A stretch of 64,000 nucleotides of DNA, taken from positions 47,999 through 111,998 of the forward strand of contig NZ_JAJCVI010000008.1 of NCBI RefSeq assembly GCF_020567525.1, written 5' to 3'. Shown one piece after another: positions 52,616 to 61,179 of this stretch. The position numbers were made by a program, and so were the translations under genes. The stretch is from Halorubellus salinus (GTDB lineage: Archaea > Halobacteriota > Halobacteria > Halobacteriales > Natrialbaceae). Below the pieces are notes generated by a model, which made no database searches, was not told the DNA's origin, and saw only the letters and a list, made by a program, of their open reading frames with translations. Each line of letters opens with the position of its first letter. Positions within the stretch are counted from its first letter, which is position 1.

Positions 52616-53308
52616 CTACTCCTCCCCGCCGTCGACGCGCTCGCGGAGCCACGCGGCCGCCGCAGCGACCTCGTCGGCGTCCGTGGCCGAGACGCGGATG
52701 CGGACGCCATCGCCGGGATAACTACCGATAGTGACGTCGAACTCCTCCTGTGCGCGCTCGAAGCGGTCGACGAGCGCCGACTCCGGCTCCGCCGCGAACA
52801 CCGTCTCGACGTGCACGACGTCACCCTCGAACTCGTCGGCGACCGCCTCGAACATCGGCCTCATCTCACCGGGAACCCCCGGGAGGACGTACGTCGACTC
52901 CACGACCGCCCCCGGCGCGACGCCCTCGACGTTGTGGAGGACGCGCGCGTCAGCCGGGATCGCGGTCGTACCAGCAGCGAGGTCGCCAGCGGCGTACCCG
53001 CCGTGCTCGACGAGCCAGTCCTCCACCTCCTGACTGTGCCCGACCTCCCGCCCGAACGCCGCCGCAACCCCCGCCATCGTCCGGTCGTCGTGCGTCGGCC
53101 CCAATCCACCAGTGACTACCGTCGCGTCGTACTCCGCGTGGAACTCGTTCACGACCCGCGCGATGTCGGCCTCGTCGTCCGGGACCGTCGTCACCCGTCG
53201 GACGCGCGCCCCCCGCTCGGTGAGTCGACGACACAACCACGTCGCGTTCGTGTTCTCGGTCTCCCCCGAGAGCAACTCGTCCCCGACGGTGACCACAGCT
53301 ACGTCCAT
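52616..53308 (-). CDS. CinA-like molybdopterin-binding-fold protein
   Basis: 230 residues equal to the N-terminal MoaB/Mog-like domain of CinA: VAVVTVGDELLSGETENTNATWLCRRL at the start, TVVTGGLGPTHDD at about 66-78, and the LPGVPGEMRPMFEA motif at about 148-161. The C-terminal NMN deamidase domain of bacterial CinA is absent. Proposed roles for such proteins are in pyridine nucleotide repair; the exact archaeal function is open. A CGTTTTCAA patch is centred 26-28 nt upstream. Confidence 0.88.
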   Translation of the reverse strand: MDVAVVTVGDELLSGETENTNATWLCRRLTERGARVRRVTTVPDDEADIARVVNEFHAEYDATVVTGGLGPTHDDRTMAGVAAAFGREVGHSQEVEDWLVEHGGYAAGDLAAGTTAIPADARVLHNVEGVAPGAVVESTYVLPGVPGEMRPMFEAVADEFEGDVVHVETVFAAEPESALVDRFERAQEEFDVTIGSYPGDGVRIRVSATDADEVAAAAAWLRERVDGGEE

Positions 53309-53385
53309 ACCCACCCTACGAGCGTCGCGTTGAAAACGAGACCGACGTCCGACCGCAACCGACGCCCACTCGAACGGCCGACCGG

Positions 53386-54150
53386 TCAGCCCATGCCCGG
53401 TGGCGGGTCCCGGCCGTCGTCCTGGTCGCTCACGTCGAGCCCCAGGTCCTCGCGCTTCTGCTCGAGCTGGCGGATCTGGTAGACGTAGTACGACACGCCG
53501 ACCGCGCCGATACCGCCGAGGACGAGCACGAGCCCCGCGAACAGCCAGATGTCCCGCGCCAGGTACCACTGGATGGAGAGGTTCCGCGAGAGTTCGTCCC
53601 ACCGGAGGTGCACGCGACCCGTCGCCTCGTCGAGCGAGCGCTCGTCAGCGCCCGGTGACACCTGTCCGAACAGCGGGAACCCGACGCGCATGTTCTCCGG
53701 GAGCACCACGTGATACGAGCCCTCCAGGTACGACGGGAGCAGCAGCGACTTCTGGTCGGTCCGCGTCGTGAACGCGACCTTCCCCGACGACTGCGGGAGG
53801 TTCACCACCGTCGCCCCGCCGCGGCGTTCGACCGTGAGATTCGCCGCCGTCACCGTCGTCCCGTTCGGATACCGGTACTTCAGCGCCGCTATCGGGAGCG
53901 GATTCCGGGATTCGATACCCGGCCGCCACAGCTCGAACTCCGTTCCCTCGAACCCGGACACGTCGTACACCGCCTTGTACTGGCCGCCCGTGACGTTCAC
54001 GTAGACGTCCGCGGAGTCGTTCCACTCGTACGTCGCGTTCTCGTTCAACCGCTCCTCGTTGACGCCCCCACCGAACGGCGACGTACAGCCCGCGAGAGCG
54101 GCGAGCGCTGCGAGCGACAGGACCGCGAGGACGAGTCGTTTCCGAGCCAT
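53386..54150 (-). CDS. Lipoprotein with C-terminal membrane helix (DUF5803-like)
   Basis: 254 residues. An N-terminal lipoprotein signal (lipobox LAGCTS, Cys at about 22), an ectodomain of ~170 residues with NxT/S sequons, a hydrophobic helix near 203-227 and a charged cytoplasmic tail. It follows the DUF2110 gene by three bases and belongs to the tfe operon, an arrangement I recall from other haloarchaea. Function unknown. Confidence 0.82.
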   Translation of the reverse strand: MARKRLVLAVLSLAALAALAGCTSPFGGGVNEERLNENATYEWNDSADVYVNVTGGQYKAVYDVSGFEGTEFELWRPGIESRNPLPIAALKYRYPNGTTVTAANLTVERRGGATVVNLPQSSGKVAFTTRTDQKSLLLPSYLEGSYHVVLPENMRVGFPLFGQVSPGADERSLDEATGRVHLRWDELSRNLSIQWYLARDIWLFAGLVLVLGGIGAVGVSYYVYQIRQLEQKREDLGLDVSDQDDGRDPPPGMG

Positions 54151-54153
54151 CCC

Positions 54154-54828
54154 TCAGGGAATCACGCAGCGGATCTCCGCCGGCAGGTACTCGCCGATCG
54201 CCGCGAGCAACCCTGGCGGGTCCGTGCCCTCCTTACAGACGATGCTCTGCTCGAGGAGCCCGATGCGCTCCACGGTCACGATGTCGCGCGCGTGCCCGGC
54301 GCGGTTCACGGTCGCCCGGACCTCCGCACGCGTCGCCGAGTTCACGTTCACGCGCCCGTCGCCACGCGTCCACTCGTAGAGTTCGTCGCGTTGCGCGTCA
54401 CTCAACCGACTGGGTTCGCCGTCGCCACCGTACACGAACTCCAGGGGCATGTGCTGGACGAGCCCGAACCGCTCGCGGACCTGACTCGGCGTCCCCTGCC
54501 CGAGCCCGATGTCCTCCGCGGGCACGTACACGTCCTCGCCGGCGTCGAGCACGAACCCCTCCTCGCTCCAGGAGTCGAACGTCCCGACGTACGTCTCGCC
54601 TTCCTGCATGTGCGCGTCTATCTCGCCGAACTCCTCGGCGAGCACGTTCCGCGCAACCACCTCGTCCTCGCCCGTGACGGTCACGGACGGGAAGCCGTCC
54701 TGGCGGACGCCGACCTCGAAGTCGACGTCCAACTCGGCGAGCTCGTTCCCCACGAGGCTCGTGAGGCTGTCGACGACGCGGTCGCGAGCGTCACCGGACA
54801 CGTAGACTTTCGTCGCGAGAACGACCAT
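54154..54828 (-). CDS. DUF2110-family protein
   Basis: 224 residues, soluble. The central part EEGFVLDAGEDVYVPAEDIGLGQGTPSQVRERFGLVQHMP has a small beta-barrel look, and the end is helical with the pattern INSATRAEVRATVNRAGH. DUF2110 proteins are found in archaea next to tfe and are of unknown function, possibly nucleic-acid related. The ATG overlaps the tfe stop by one base (TAATG). Confidence 0.85.
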   Translation of the reverse strand: MVVLATKVYVSGDARDRVVDSLTSLVGNELAELDVDFEVGVRQDGFPSVTVTGEDEVVARNVLAEEFGEIDAHMQEGETYVGTFDSWSEEGFVLDAGEDVYVPAEDIGLGQGTPSQVRERFGLVQHMPLEFVYGGDGEPSRLSDAQRDELYEWTRGDGRVNVNSATRAEVRATVNRAGHARDIVTVERIGLLEQSIVCKEGTDPPGLLAAIGEYLPAEIRCVIP

Positions 54829-55352
54829 TATGCGCCCGACTCCACGTTCAGTTCCTCGCGCAGCGCCGCGAGCCGGTCGTCCATCGCCGTGACCAGCCGG
54901 TCGTTGTCCATCGACTCCAGGGGCGACCCGCACTCGGGGCACTCGAACCCGAAGTCCATCGCCTCACCGAACTCGAAGCGGATGGAGCACACCTCGCAGA
55001 GGTAGAACTCGTGGTTGCGCTCGTACTCCTCGCGGTCCTCGAGCGCCGCGAGCAACCGGTGCATCTCCTCTTCGAGGTTCTCCGGGATGTTCTCGTAGTG
55101 GAACGTCCACAGGTACGTGAGCCACCCGGAGTCCTCGTCGCGCAGCCGCCGGTACTCCGCGAGGTCGTTCTCGTAGAGGATGAACAGCGCGCGCCGCACG
55201 TCGTTCAGTTCGAGGTCCAGCTCCTCGGCGAGCTCCTCGTCGGTCACTTCGCCGTCCGGGGGTGCCGCCGCAACCGGCATCCCCTTCGGGCCGACCAACT
55301 CGTGGAGGTACTTCTGTATCACGGGGTCTTCGAGGAGGTCCTCAAAAGCCAT
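54828..55352 (-). CDS. tfe: Transcription initiation factor TFE (TFIIE alpha homologue)
   Basis: Helps RNA polymerase open promoters. 174 residues: an extended winged-helix domain (about 1-95, starting MAFEDLLEDPVIQKYLHELVG), a helical linker and a C-terminal zinc ribbon with CEVC and CPEC pairs at about 126-129 and 145-148. The ATG at 55352 is the conserved start; a TTTTAAA box at about 55380-55387 is 31 nt upstream. The open frame beyond runs into the 71-bp tandem repeat and is not coding. First gene of tfe-DUF2110-DUF5803. Confidence 0.95.
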   Translation of the reverse strand: MAFEDLLEDPVIQKYLHELVGPKGMPVAAAPPDGEVTDEELAEELDLELNDVRRALFILYENDLAEYRRLRDEDSGWLTYLWTFHYENIPENLEEEMHRLLAALEDREEYERNHEFYLCEVCSIRFEFGEAMDFGFECPECGSPLESMDNDRLVTAMDDRLAALREELNVESGA

Positions 55353-55393
55353 CTTGTACGAAACCGGGGCTTTCGTGAGTTTAAAACTACCGA

Positions 55394-55581
55394 ACGCCCC
55401 GCCCGCACGAGCATACGGCGTCCGCCAGGACGGCGTTTCCCGCGGAGTTTCGGAAGTGGAGGGGACGCCCCGCCCGCACGAGCATACGGCGTCCGCCAGG
55501 ACGGCGTTTCCCGCGGAGTTTCGGAAGTGGAGGGGACGCCCCGCCCGCACGAGCATACGGCGTCCGCCAGGACGGCGTTTC
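55394..55581. repeat. 71-bp tandem repeat, 2.6 copies, between tfe and trm56
   Basis: Units begin at 55394, 55465 and 55536; the third stops after about 46 bp. The copies are identical over their common length apart from the junction with unique sequence. Each unit contains the imperfect hairpin cgtcc-gcca-ggacg. All three frames of both strands happen to stay open through the array because 71 is not a multiple of three. The array starts 7 bp beyond the tfe TATA box, so it lies in the upstream activating region. Confidence 0.9.
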
Positions 55582-55592
55582 TCGTGTCGCCG

Positions 55593-56186
55593 TTAGTCGC
55601 CGTCGTCGTGGACGCGGTCGTCGGTGGTGTCGACGCGGTCGTCGGGTGCGTCCTCGGGGTCGACGACGCGCTTCCCGGTGTCCTGGGGGAGGACGACGGC
55701 CTCGGGGTCCGCCCACTCGCGGTCGAGTTCGCGCCCGTCGAAGAGGCGGTCGAGGAAGACTGCGAGGCCGGCGACCTCGCTGTGGGGTTGGTTCGTGACG
55801 CCGACGTTGTAGTCCGCGTGCTCGTAGACGTCGAACGGGACCTTCTCGCTCCCGACGACGACGAGAACCGGCCCGTCGGCGTGCGCGTCGCGAACGTCGG
55901 CCTCGACGTCCTGGACGCGCTCGCCGTACATCGTGAGGTGGACGACGGTGCCGTCGAAGTTCCGGACGAACGCCTGCGTGGAGTCGGTGCGTTCCACGTC
56001 GAACGGCCCGCCGAAGCGCGCGGTGATGTCGGCGACCGTCTCCTCGGCCTGCGCGGCGTTGTCCGGGAGGACGAGTCGGTCCGCGCCGAGCGCCCGCGCC
56101 GTGAGGCCGACGTGCGTCGTCATCCGGTCGTCGCGCCCCGGGCGGTGCTCGAGCCGGCAGACGACGACCTCGTGTTCACCCTGCAT
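55593..56186 (-). CDS. trm56: tRNA (cytidine(56)-2'-O)-methyltransferase
   Basis: Methylates the ribose of C56 in the T-loop of archaeal tRNAs. 197 residues of the SPOUT family: RLEHRPGRDDRMTTHVGLTARALGA at the start, LVVVGSEKVPFDVYEHADYNVGVTNQPHSEVAGLAVFLDRL (broken here only by numbering) gives the trefoil-knot SAM site. An acidic tail of ~35 residues follows. CGCTTACG at about -26 supports the ATG at 56186. Head-to-tail with tfe across the repeat array. Confidence 0.93.
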   Translation of the reverse strand: MQGEHEVVVCRLEHRPGRDDRMTTHVGLTARALGADRLVLPDNAAQAEETVADITARFGGPFDVERTDSTQAFVRNFDGTVVHLTMYGERVQDVEADVRDAHADGPVLVVVGSEKVPFDVYEHADYNVGVTNQPHSEVAGLAVFLDRLFDGRELDREWADPEAVVLPQDTGKRVVDPEDAPDDRVDTTDDRVHDDGD

Positions 56187-56255
56187 GGCGCGGGATTCGG
56201 CAGGCGCGCGTAAGCGGGTTACGCTTCGCTCGAACCGACCGGAGCACCCTCGCCG

Positions 56256-57035
56256 TCACACGCCGAGGATGCCCTTCGAGAGCAAGCGGACGGCGATGAC
56301 CGCGAACAGCGCGAGCGCGACCCTCGCGAGGACGGCGTCGTCGACGCGGTCGCGGAAGCGCTCGCCGAGCGCGACCCCCACGACGCCGGGGACGGCCGCA
56401 CCAGCGGACACCCAGAGCGTGCTCCCCGCCTCGAACAACCCGAACTGCCAGGCGACGCCCAGGCGGACGGTGGAGACGCCGACGAGGATCATCGCGAGCA
56501 CGCCCGCGAACGTCTCCCGGTCGAGGTCGAGACTGTCGAGGTACGCGACCACCTGGACCGCGGCGTTCGAGACGCCGAACACGACGCCGGACGCGAACCC
56601 GAGGAACACCTTCATCGTCGTCGTCTCCACGAAGCACGCCCGCTCGAACGCTGCGACGCCCGGCACGCGGACGCGGTCCTGCTGGAGGAGGACGTACGCG
56701 AGCGTGAACGCCCCGAGGCCGGTCGCGACCAGGCGCCCCGGAACGACCGACAGGACGGCCATCCCGGCGACAGTCCCGACGACGGCCGCGGCGACGAACG
56801 GCCAGAACCGACGCACGCACGACCGCAACCCCGACCTCGTGAGCTCGCCGAGCAACCGGAGGTTCGCCGCGAGCATCGGTACGATCATCAACGCCACCGC
56901 AGTCGTCGGCGACAGCACCGACGCGAGCACCGCCGTTCCCGCGATAGCGTACCCGAACCCGACCAGTCCCTTCACGACCCCGCCGAGGCCGACCACGGCG
57001 AGCACCAACAGAACCGTCGACGTCGAAAGCGACAC
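56256..57035 (-). CDS. TauE/SafE-type membrane transporter
   Basis: 259 residues with seven or eight hydrophobic helices. The opening LAVVGLGGVVKGLVGFGYAI and the mid-protein repeat FLGFASGVVFGVSNAAVQVVAY are the duplicated glycine-rich motifs of the TauE/SafE (DUF81) family, which export sulfonates or organic acids. A GTATTTTG box lies 27 nt before the ATG. Monocistronic, divergent from the SDR gene. Substrate unknown. Confidence 0.88.
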   Translation of the reverse strand: MSLSTSTVLLVLAVVGLGGVVKGLVGFGYAIAGTAVLASVLSPTTAVALMIVPMLAANLRLLGELTRSGLRSCVRRFWPFVAAAVVGTVAGMAVLSVVPGRLVATGLGAFTLAYVLLQQDRVRVPGVAAFERACFVETTTMKVFLGFASGVVFGVSNAAVQVVAYLDSLDLDRETFAGVLAMILVGVSTVRLGVAWQFGLFEAGSTLWVSAGAAVPGVVGVALGERFRDRVDDAVLARVALALFAVIAVRLLSKGILGV

Positions 57036-57151
57036 GACTCACCGCTCGACGCCCACCAGCAAAATACCGATGGCGCGCGTGCACGAACGCCGGCCTGGCG
57101 TCGTCGACGCACGACCGCAGACTTATTCCGCGAGCGTCTGAATCTCCCGGT

Positions 57152-58066
57152 ATGACACGACCCGAAGTCGTCGCCGGCGTCGCCGACGCCGACCTCGACG
57201 GGCGAACCGTCTTCGTGACGGGCGCCACGCACGGCGTCGGCCGGGAGACCGCGCTCGCGCTCGGCCGACTCGGTGCGCGCGTCCTCGTCCACGGCCGCGA
57301 CCGGACCGCCGGCCGCGCCCTCGCGAACGAACTCCGCGAGCTCGACGCCAACCCCGTCTTCGTCCGCGCCGACTTCGCCGACCCCGACGCGCCGAGCGAA
57401 CTCGCCGCCGCCGTCGCCGACCGCGTCGACGAACTCGACGTCCTCGTGAACAACGCCGGCGCGCACTTCGACGGCCCGAGCCTCGCCGCCGGCGTCGAAC
57501 GGACCTTCAGAGTGAACCACCTGTCGCCGTTCGAACTGACGCAGGAACTCCTCGACGACCTCGCCCCCAAGGGACGCGTCGTCACCGTCGCCAGCGCCGT
57601 CCACGAACGCGCCACCGCAAGCGACCTCACGACCGAGGCCGTCACCACCGTCGACGAGTACGACGGCTTCCAGGCGTACGCCCGCTCGAAGCTCGCGAAC
57701 GTCCTCTTCTCGCGCGAACTCGCCGCCCGCAACCCCGACAAGCTCGTGAACTCGCTCCACCCCGGGTTCGTCCCCGGGAGCGAGCTCTGGCGGGACGCCT
57801 CGTTCCCCGTCTCGGTCCTCATGCCCGCCCTCGGCGTCCTCCCCGCGTTCGTCCTCGAACGGATCGCCGACACCGTCGAGACAGCCGCCGCGACCAGCGT
57901 CTACCTCGCCGCCGCCGACGACTACGACGTCACCGGAGAGTACTTCTCGAACGCCAGCCCGAAGACGCCGTCCGCGACCGCGCGCGACGACGACCTCGCT
58001 CGCGAACTCTGGGACCGCACCGAATCCCTCATCGCCAACCCACCCACGCCCGCGAGCGACGACTGA
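57152..58066 (+). CDS. Short-chain dehydrogenase/reductase
   Basis: 304 residues of the classical-to-extended SDR fold: nucleotide motif VTGATHGVGRETA at about 22-34, NNAG at about 108-111, catalytic Ser in VASAVHE and YARSK at about 174-178. The arginine after the first strand (HGRDR) suggests NADP. Closest to the retinol-dehydrogenase-like group, but the substrate cannot be given. GACTTATTCC at -28 supports the ATG at 57152. Confidence 0.9.
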   Translation: MTRPEVVAGVADADLDGRTVFVTGATHGVGRETALALGRLGARVLVHGRDRTAGRALANELRELDANPVFVRADFADPDAPSELAAAVADRVDELDVLVNNAGAHFDGPSLAAGVERTFRVNHLSPFELTQELLDDLAPKGRVVTVASAVHERATASDLTTEAVTTVDEYDGFQAYARSKLANVLFSRELAARNPDKLVNSLHPGFVPGSELWRDASFPVSVLMPALGVLPAFVLERIADTVETAAATSVYLAAADDYDVTGEYFSNASPKTPSATARDDDLARELWDRTESLIANPPTPASDD

Positions 58067-58180
58067 CTGCGACACGTCAACGACCAGGCGAGCACCGAAC
58101 GTCAGGCGACCATCGAACCCCGGCCCCGAGCGTACCGTAACATCAGAAATCTCTTAGGCGACTCCGGCGACGTCCCAGGC

Positions 58181-59119
58181 ATGGACCTCACCGACAAGCG
58201 CGTCGTCGTGACCGGCGCTGCCGGTCTCGTCGGCTCGCACCTCGCCGCCGAACTCGCCGCCGACAACGACGTCCTCGCCGTCGACGACCTCTCGAAGGGG
58301 ACACGCGACCAGGTACCCGACGACGTCGAGTTCCGACAGCGAGACATGACCGACGAAGACGACGTCGCCGACACCATCACCGACGACGTCGACGTCGTCT
58401 TCCACTTCGCGGCGTACACCGACACGAACTACGACGACGACCGGAAGCTCTTCGAGGAGAACGGCGGGATGACGTACAACGTCCTCGAACGCATGCACGA
58501 CGTCGGCGTCGACAAGCTCGCGTTCACTTCCTCGTCCACGGTCTACGGTGAAGCCCCCATGCCCACGCCCGAGGACTACGCGCCCCTCGAACCGATCAGC
58601 ATCTACGGCTCCTCGAAGCTCGCCGACGAAGCCATCATCTCCACGTACGCCCATTCCTACGGCATCCAAGCGTGGGTGTACCGGTTCGCGAACATCGTCG
58701 GCCCGAACCAGCGCGGGAACGTCATCCCCGACTTCATCGAGAAACTGCTCGCCGACCCCGAGACCCTCGAGATACTCGGGAACGGCCGTCAGGAGAAGTC
58801 CTACCTCCACGTCGAGGACTGCATCGACGCCATGCTCCACGTCGTCGAGCACGCCGACCGCGACCTGAACACGTACAACCTCGGCACCAGGACGACCACG
58901 AGCGTCAACCGCATCGCCGACATCGTCGCGGACGAACTCGACTGCGACCCCGACTACGAGTACACCGGCGGCGACCGCGGCTGGACCGGGGACGTCCCGA
59001 AGATGCGTCTCTCCATCGAGAAACTCGCAGCGCTCGGCTGGGAACCACCGCGCTCCAGCGACGAATCCGTCGAGAAAGCCACGCGCCAGCTCGCCGCCGA
59101 ACTCCGCGACGGATACTGA
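58181..59119 (+). CDS. NAD-dependent nucleotide-sugar epimerase/dehydratase
   Basis: 312 residues of the extended SDR family: VTGAAGLVGSH at 10-20, VDDLSKG, FHFAAYTD, catalytic SSSTVYGE and YGSSK (Tyr and Lys about 149-153), then YRFANIVGPNQRGNVIPDFI, the usual substrate-domain signature of UDP-glucose 4-epimerase-like enzymes. Probably modifies a sugar nucleotide for glycosylation; the sugar is unknown. CTCTTAGG at -28. Confidence 0.9.
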   Translation: MDLTDKRVVVTGAAGLVGSHLAAELAADNDVLAVDDLSKGTRDQVPDDVEFRQRDMTDEDDVADTITDDVDVVFHFAAYTDTNYDDDRKLFEENGGMTYNVLERMHDVGVDKLAFTSSSTVYGEAPMPTPEDYAPLEPISIYGSSKLADEAIISTYAHSYGIQAWVYRFANIVGPNQRGNVIPDFIEKLLADPETLEILGNGRQEKSYLHVEDCIDAMLHVVEHADRDLNTYNLGTRTTTSVNRIADIVADELDCDPDYEYTGGDRGWTGDVPKMRLSIEKLAALGWEPPRSSDESVEKATRQLAAELRDGY

Positions 59120-59191
59120 CCCTTCGAGCGTCCGGCGCGCGTTAGCGCGCCGTTTCGACGGTGGAACGGTTCGCTCCGAGAGACGCGTCGA

Positions 59192-59524
59192 CTACACCGA
59201 GAACGACGTCGCCGCCTCCGCGTCCGCGTCGTTCGCCGCGAGCCACGCCCGCGCCTCGTACTCGCCCGACGGCGCATCCGCCCACGTCGCGCCGTACGAC
59301 GACGACTCGCCGGGCGCCCACGCCTCCGACTGCAGCATCTGCGCGAACATCCGGCCCGCCGCGAACGACCACACCTCCTCCCCGTCCTCGAACACGACCA
59401 CGTCGTGGGTCTGAGCGTTCGAGAACTGGAGTTCGACCGGCTCGTCGCCGTCGTTCGTCACCTCGTACCTGAACTCGACCGTCCCATCGGCCACCGTCGC
59501 AGACAACGACCCGGAAAGCGTCAT
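59192..59524 (-). CDS. BsuPI-like domain protein
   Basis: 110 residues forming a single Ig-like sandwich. FRYEVTNDGDEPVELQFSNAQTHDVVVF and WAPGESSSYGATW match the intracellular proteinase inhibitor (BsuPI) family. It lies next to two subtilisin-like protease genes on the same strand (222 bp away), so an inhibitory role towards serine proteases is attractive but inferred. No signal peptide. GGGTTACG at about -27 supports the ATG at 59524. Confidence 0.8.
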   Translation of the reverse strand: MTLSGSLSATVADGTVEFRYEVTNDGDEPVELQFSNAQTHDVVVFEDGEEVWSFAAGRMFAQMLQSEAWAPGESSSYGATWADAPSGEYEARAWLAANDADAEAATSFSV

Positions 59525-59746
59525 GCCCAGCCGTACCCGCGCACGCGACGTAACCCTTTCCCCGCAGCGACTTCGCGCCACCGGGTATCGGTCGCTCGCG
59601 CGAACCGGCCACGCCTCTCGAAGCAATAACGACCTTCGAAGAAGTACATCTATTCCGTGCGCACGCGAGCGCACGCGAGAGCTCATCAGTCGTACCCCTC
59701 GCCGAGACCGAGCGTCACCCGAAACCGAGCGTCCGTCGGTAGGGGC

Positions 59747-60979
59747 TCAGTTGTCGCTGGAGTCGTAGCCGAGCGCGCTCGCGACGTCCAGCAGGCCGGA
59801 CCCGGACTCGTTACTGCCGAGGCCGATGTCCTCCGCGCTCGACTTCAGCGTACTCCGGACGTTCGACGCGGACATGCCACCGGCCATCAACTGGCCGGCT
59901 GCACCCGCGACGTGCGGACACGCCATCGACGTGCCAGAGAACGTATCGTAGCCACCCGGGACCGTCGACCGGATGTCCGACCCCGGCGCCGCGATCTCCA
60001 CCTGCGAGCCCGTCGACGAGAACGACGACAGCGAATCGTCGCTCGCCGTCGAGGACACCGCGACGACCTCCGAGTACGCCGCCGGATACCCGACGCAGTC
60101 CGAACACGGGCCGGAGTTCCCCGCCGCCGCAACCAGGAACACGCCCTTGTCGGCCGCGTACTGGACCGCGTCCTGCAGCGTGGACGACCCGGAGGACGCG
60201 CCGAGACTCATCGACGCGACGTCCCAGCCCTGGTCCGCGACGTACTCCACACCCGCCGCGATGTCACTGAACGACCCCGACCCCTGACTGTCGAGGACCT
60301 TCACCGCGTGCAGCGTCGCCTCCGTGGAGACGCCGACGACGCCCTCGGTGTTGTCGTCCGCGCCGGCGATGCCCGCGCAGTGCGTCCCGTGGTCGTTGTC
60401 GTCGTCCCAGGACTTATTACAGCCGCTACAGGTCGCGTACGCCTTCCCCGAACCCAGGTTCGCCTGGAGGTCCGGATGGTCCGAGTCGATGCCCGTGTCG
60501 AGGATGGCGACGTCCGCACCCGAGCCCGTGTCGCCGTTCGCGTGCGCGACCTCCGCGTCCACGCGGTCGACGCCCCACTCGAGCGTCTGGCTCGTGTCAC
60601 CACCGTCGCCGCCGTCGCTCCCACGACAGCCCGGCCACGGGTCACAGGACCCCGGTGGGCCGCCACTGGACTCCACCGGATCGATGGCGTGCATCAGGCC
60701 GTTCTTCTCGACGTACCGGATGTTCGGGTTCTTGCGGAGGGCCTTGGCGGCCTTCCGCGGAAGTTCGGCTGTGATGGCGTCGAACCCGAACCGTCGACTC
60801 ACCGAATCGGCGGCCTTCTCCGCGGCCGCTCGCCCTCGCGTCCCCGCGAACCCGATGTTCACCTCTACCTTCTCCGTCGGCTCCCCGCTCGCGAGCCCCG
60901 CTGCGCTCGCCCCGGCGACCGCGGATCCCGCCACTTTCAGTGCCTGACGTCGACTCACTCGCCTGTCGTTGTCTACCAT
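59747..60979 (-). CDS. Tat-exported subtilisin-like serine protease (paralogue 1)
   Basis: 410 residues. Tat signal SRRQALKVAGSAVAG, propeptide of the I9 inhibitor type (about 36-98), then peptidase S8: catalytic D161 in LDTGIDSDHPD, H197 in NDHGTH, oxyanion N288 in AAGNSG and S351 in SGTSMACPHVAG. Cysteine pairs at 184/187 and 292/295 probably form disulfides. An insert with CDPWPGC and Gly/Asp runs (about 105-128) follows the propeptide. It ends soon after the catalytic domain, without the C-terminal extension of classical halolysins. TTTTAATTA lies 29 nt before the ATG. Confidence 0.94.
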   Translation of the reverse strand: MVDNDRRVSRRQALKVAGSAVAGASAAGLASGEPTEKVEVNIGFAGTRGRAAAEKAADSVSRRFGFDAITAELPRKAAKALRKNPNIRYVEKNGLMHAIDPVESSGGPPGSCDPWPGCRGSDGGDGGDTSQTLEWGVDRVDAEVAHANGDTGSGADVAILDTGIDSDHPDLQANLGSGKAYATCSGCNKSWDDDNDHGTHCAGIAGADDNTEGVVGVSTEATLHAVKVLDSQGSGSFSDIAAGVEYVADQGWDVASMSLGASSGSSTLQDAVQYAADKGVFLVAAAGNSGPCSDCVGYPAAYSEVVAVSSTASDDSLSSFSSTGSQVEIAAPGSDIRSTVPGGYDTFSGTSMACPHVAGAAGQLMAGGMSASNVRSTLKSSAEDIGLGSNESGSGLLDVASALGYDSSDN

Positions 60980-60982
60980 ACG

Positions 60983-61012
60983 ACCAACGGTGATAGTGGA
61001 TGGTAATTAAAA
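60983..61012 (-). promoter_or_regulatory. Core promoter and conserved element of subtilase 1
   Basis: The TATA box is TTTTAATTA (61004-61012, minus strand). Between it and the start codon lie accaacggt (60983-60991) and gtggatggt (60996-61004), the same element as upstream of the second subtilase. The similarity covers about 30 bp just outside the coding region, while surrounding sequence has diverged. Confidence 0.45.
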
Positions 61013-61179
61013 CTTTCCCAGCAGCCCCGGAAACAACCACCCAATATAAAAATATCCGCGGCCAGGAGAAGTAGAATAAAAAACCCCGCACGCGAACCAC
61101 ATACATCTAGCATCGGTAGCGCTGAAAAGAACCTGCGAAGGGGTCGTTCCCCAGTACGCGCCCCGCCGCGCGCGACGAC

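Noticed and set aside
55353..55556. Extended N-terminus of TFE running into the tandem repeat
   Set aside because: TFE proteins start at the MAFEDLL-type segment; the extension is translated repeat and lies beyond the TATA box.
55394..55581. A short CRISPR array
   Set aside because: The units are contiguous 71-bp repeats without unique spacers, and no cas gene is nearby.
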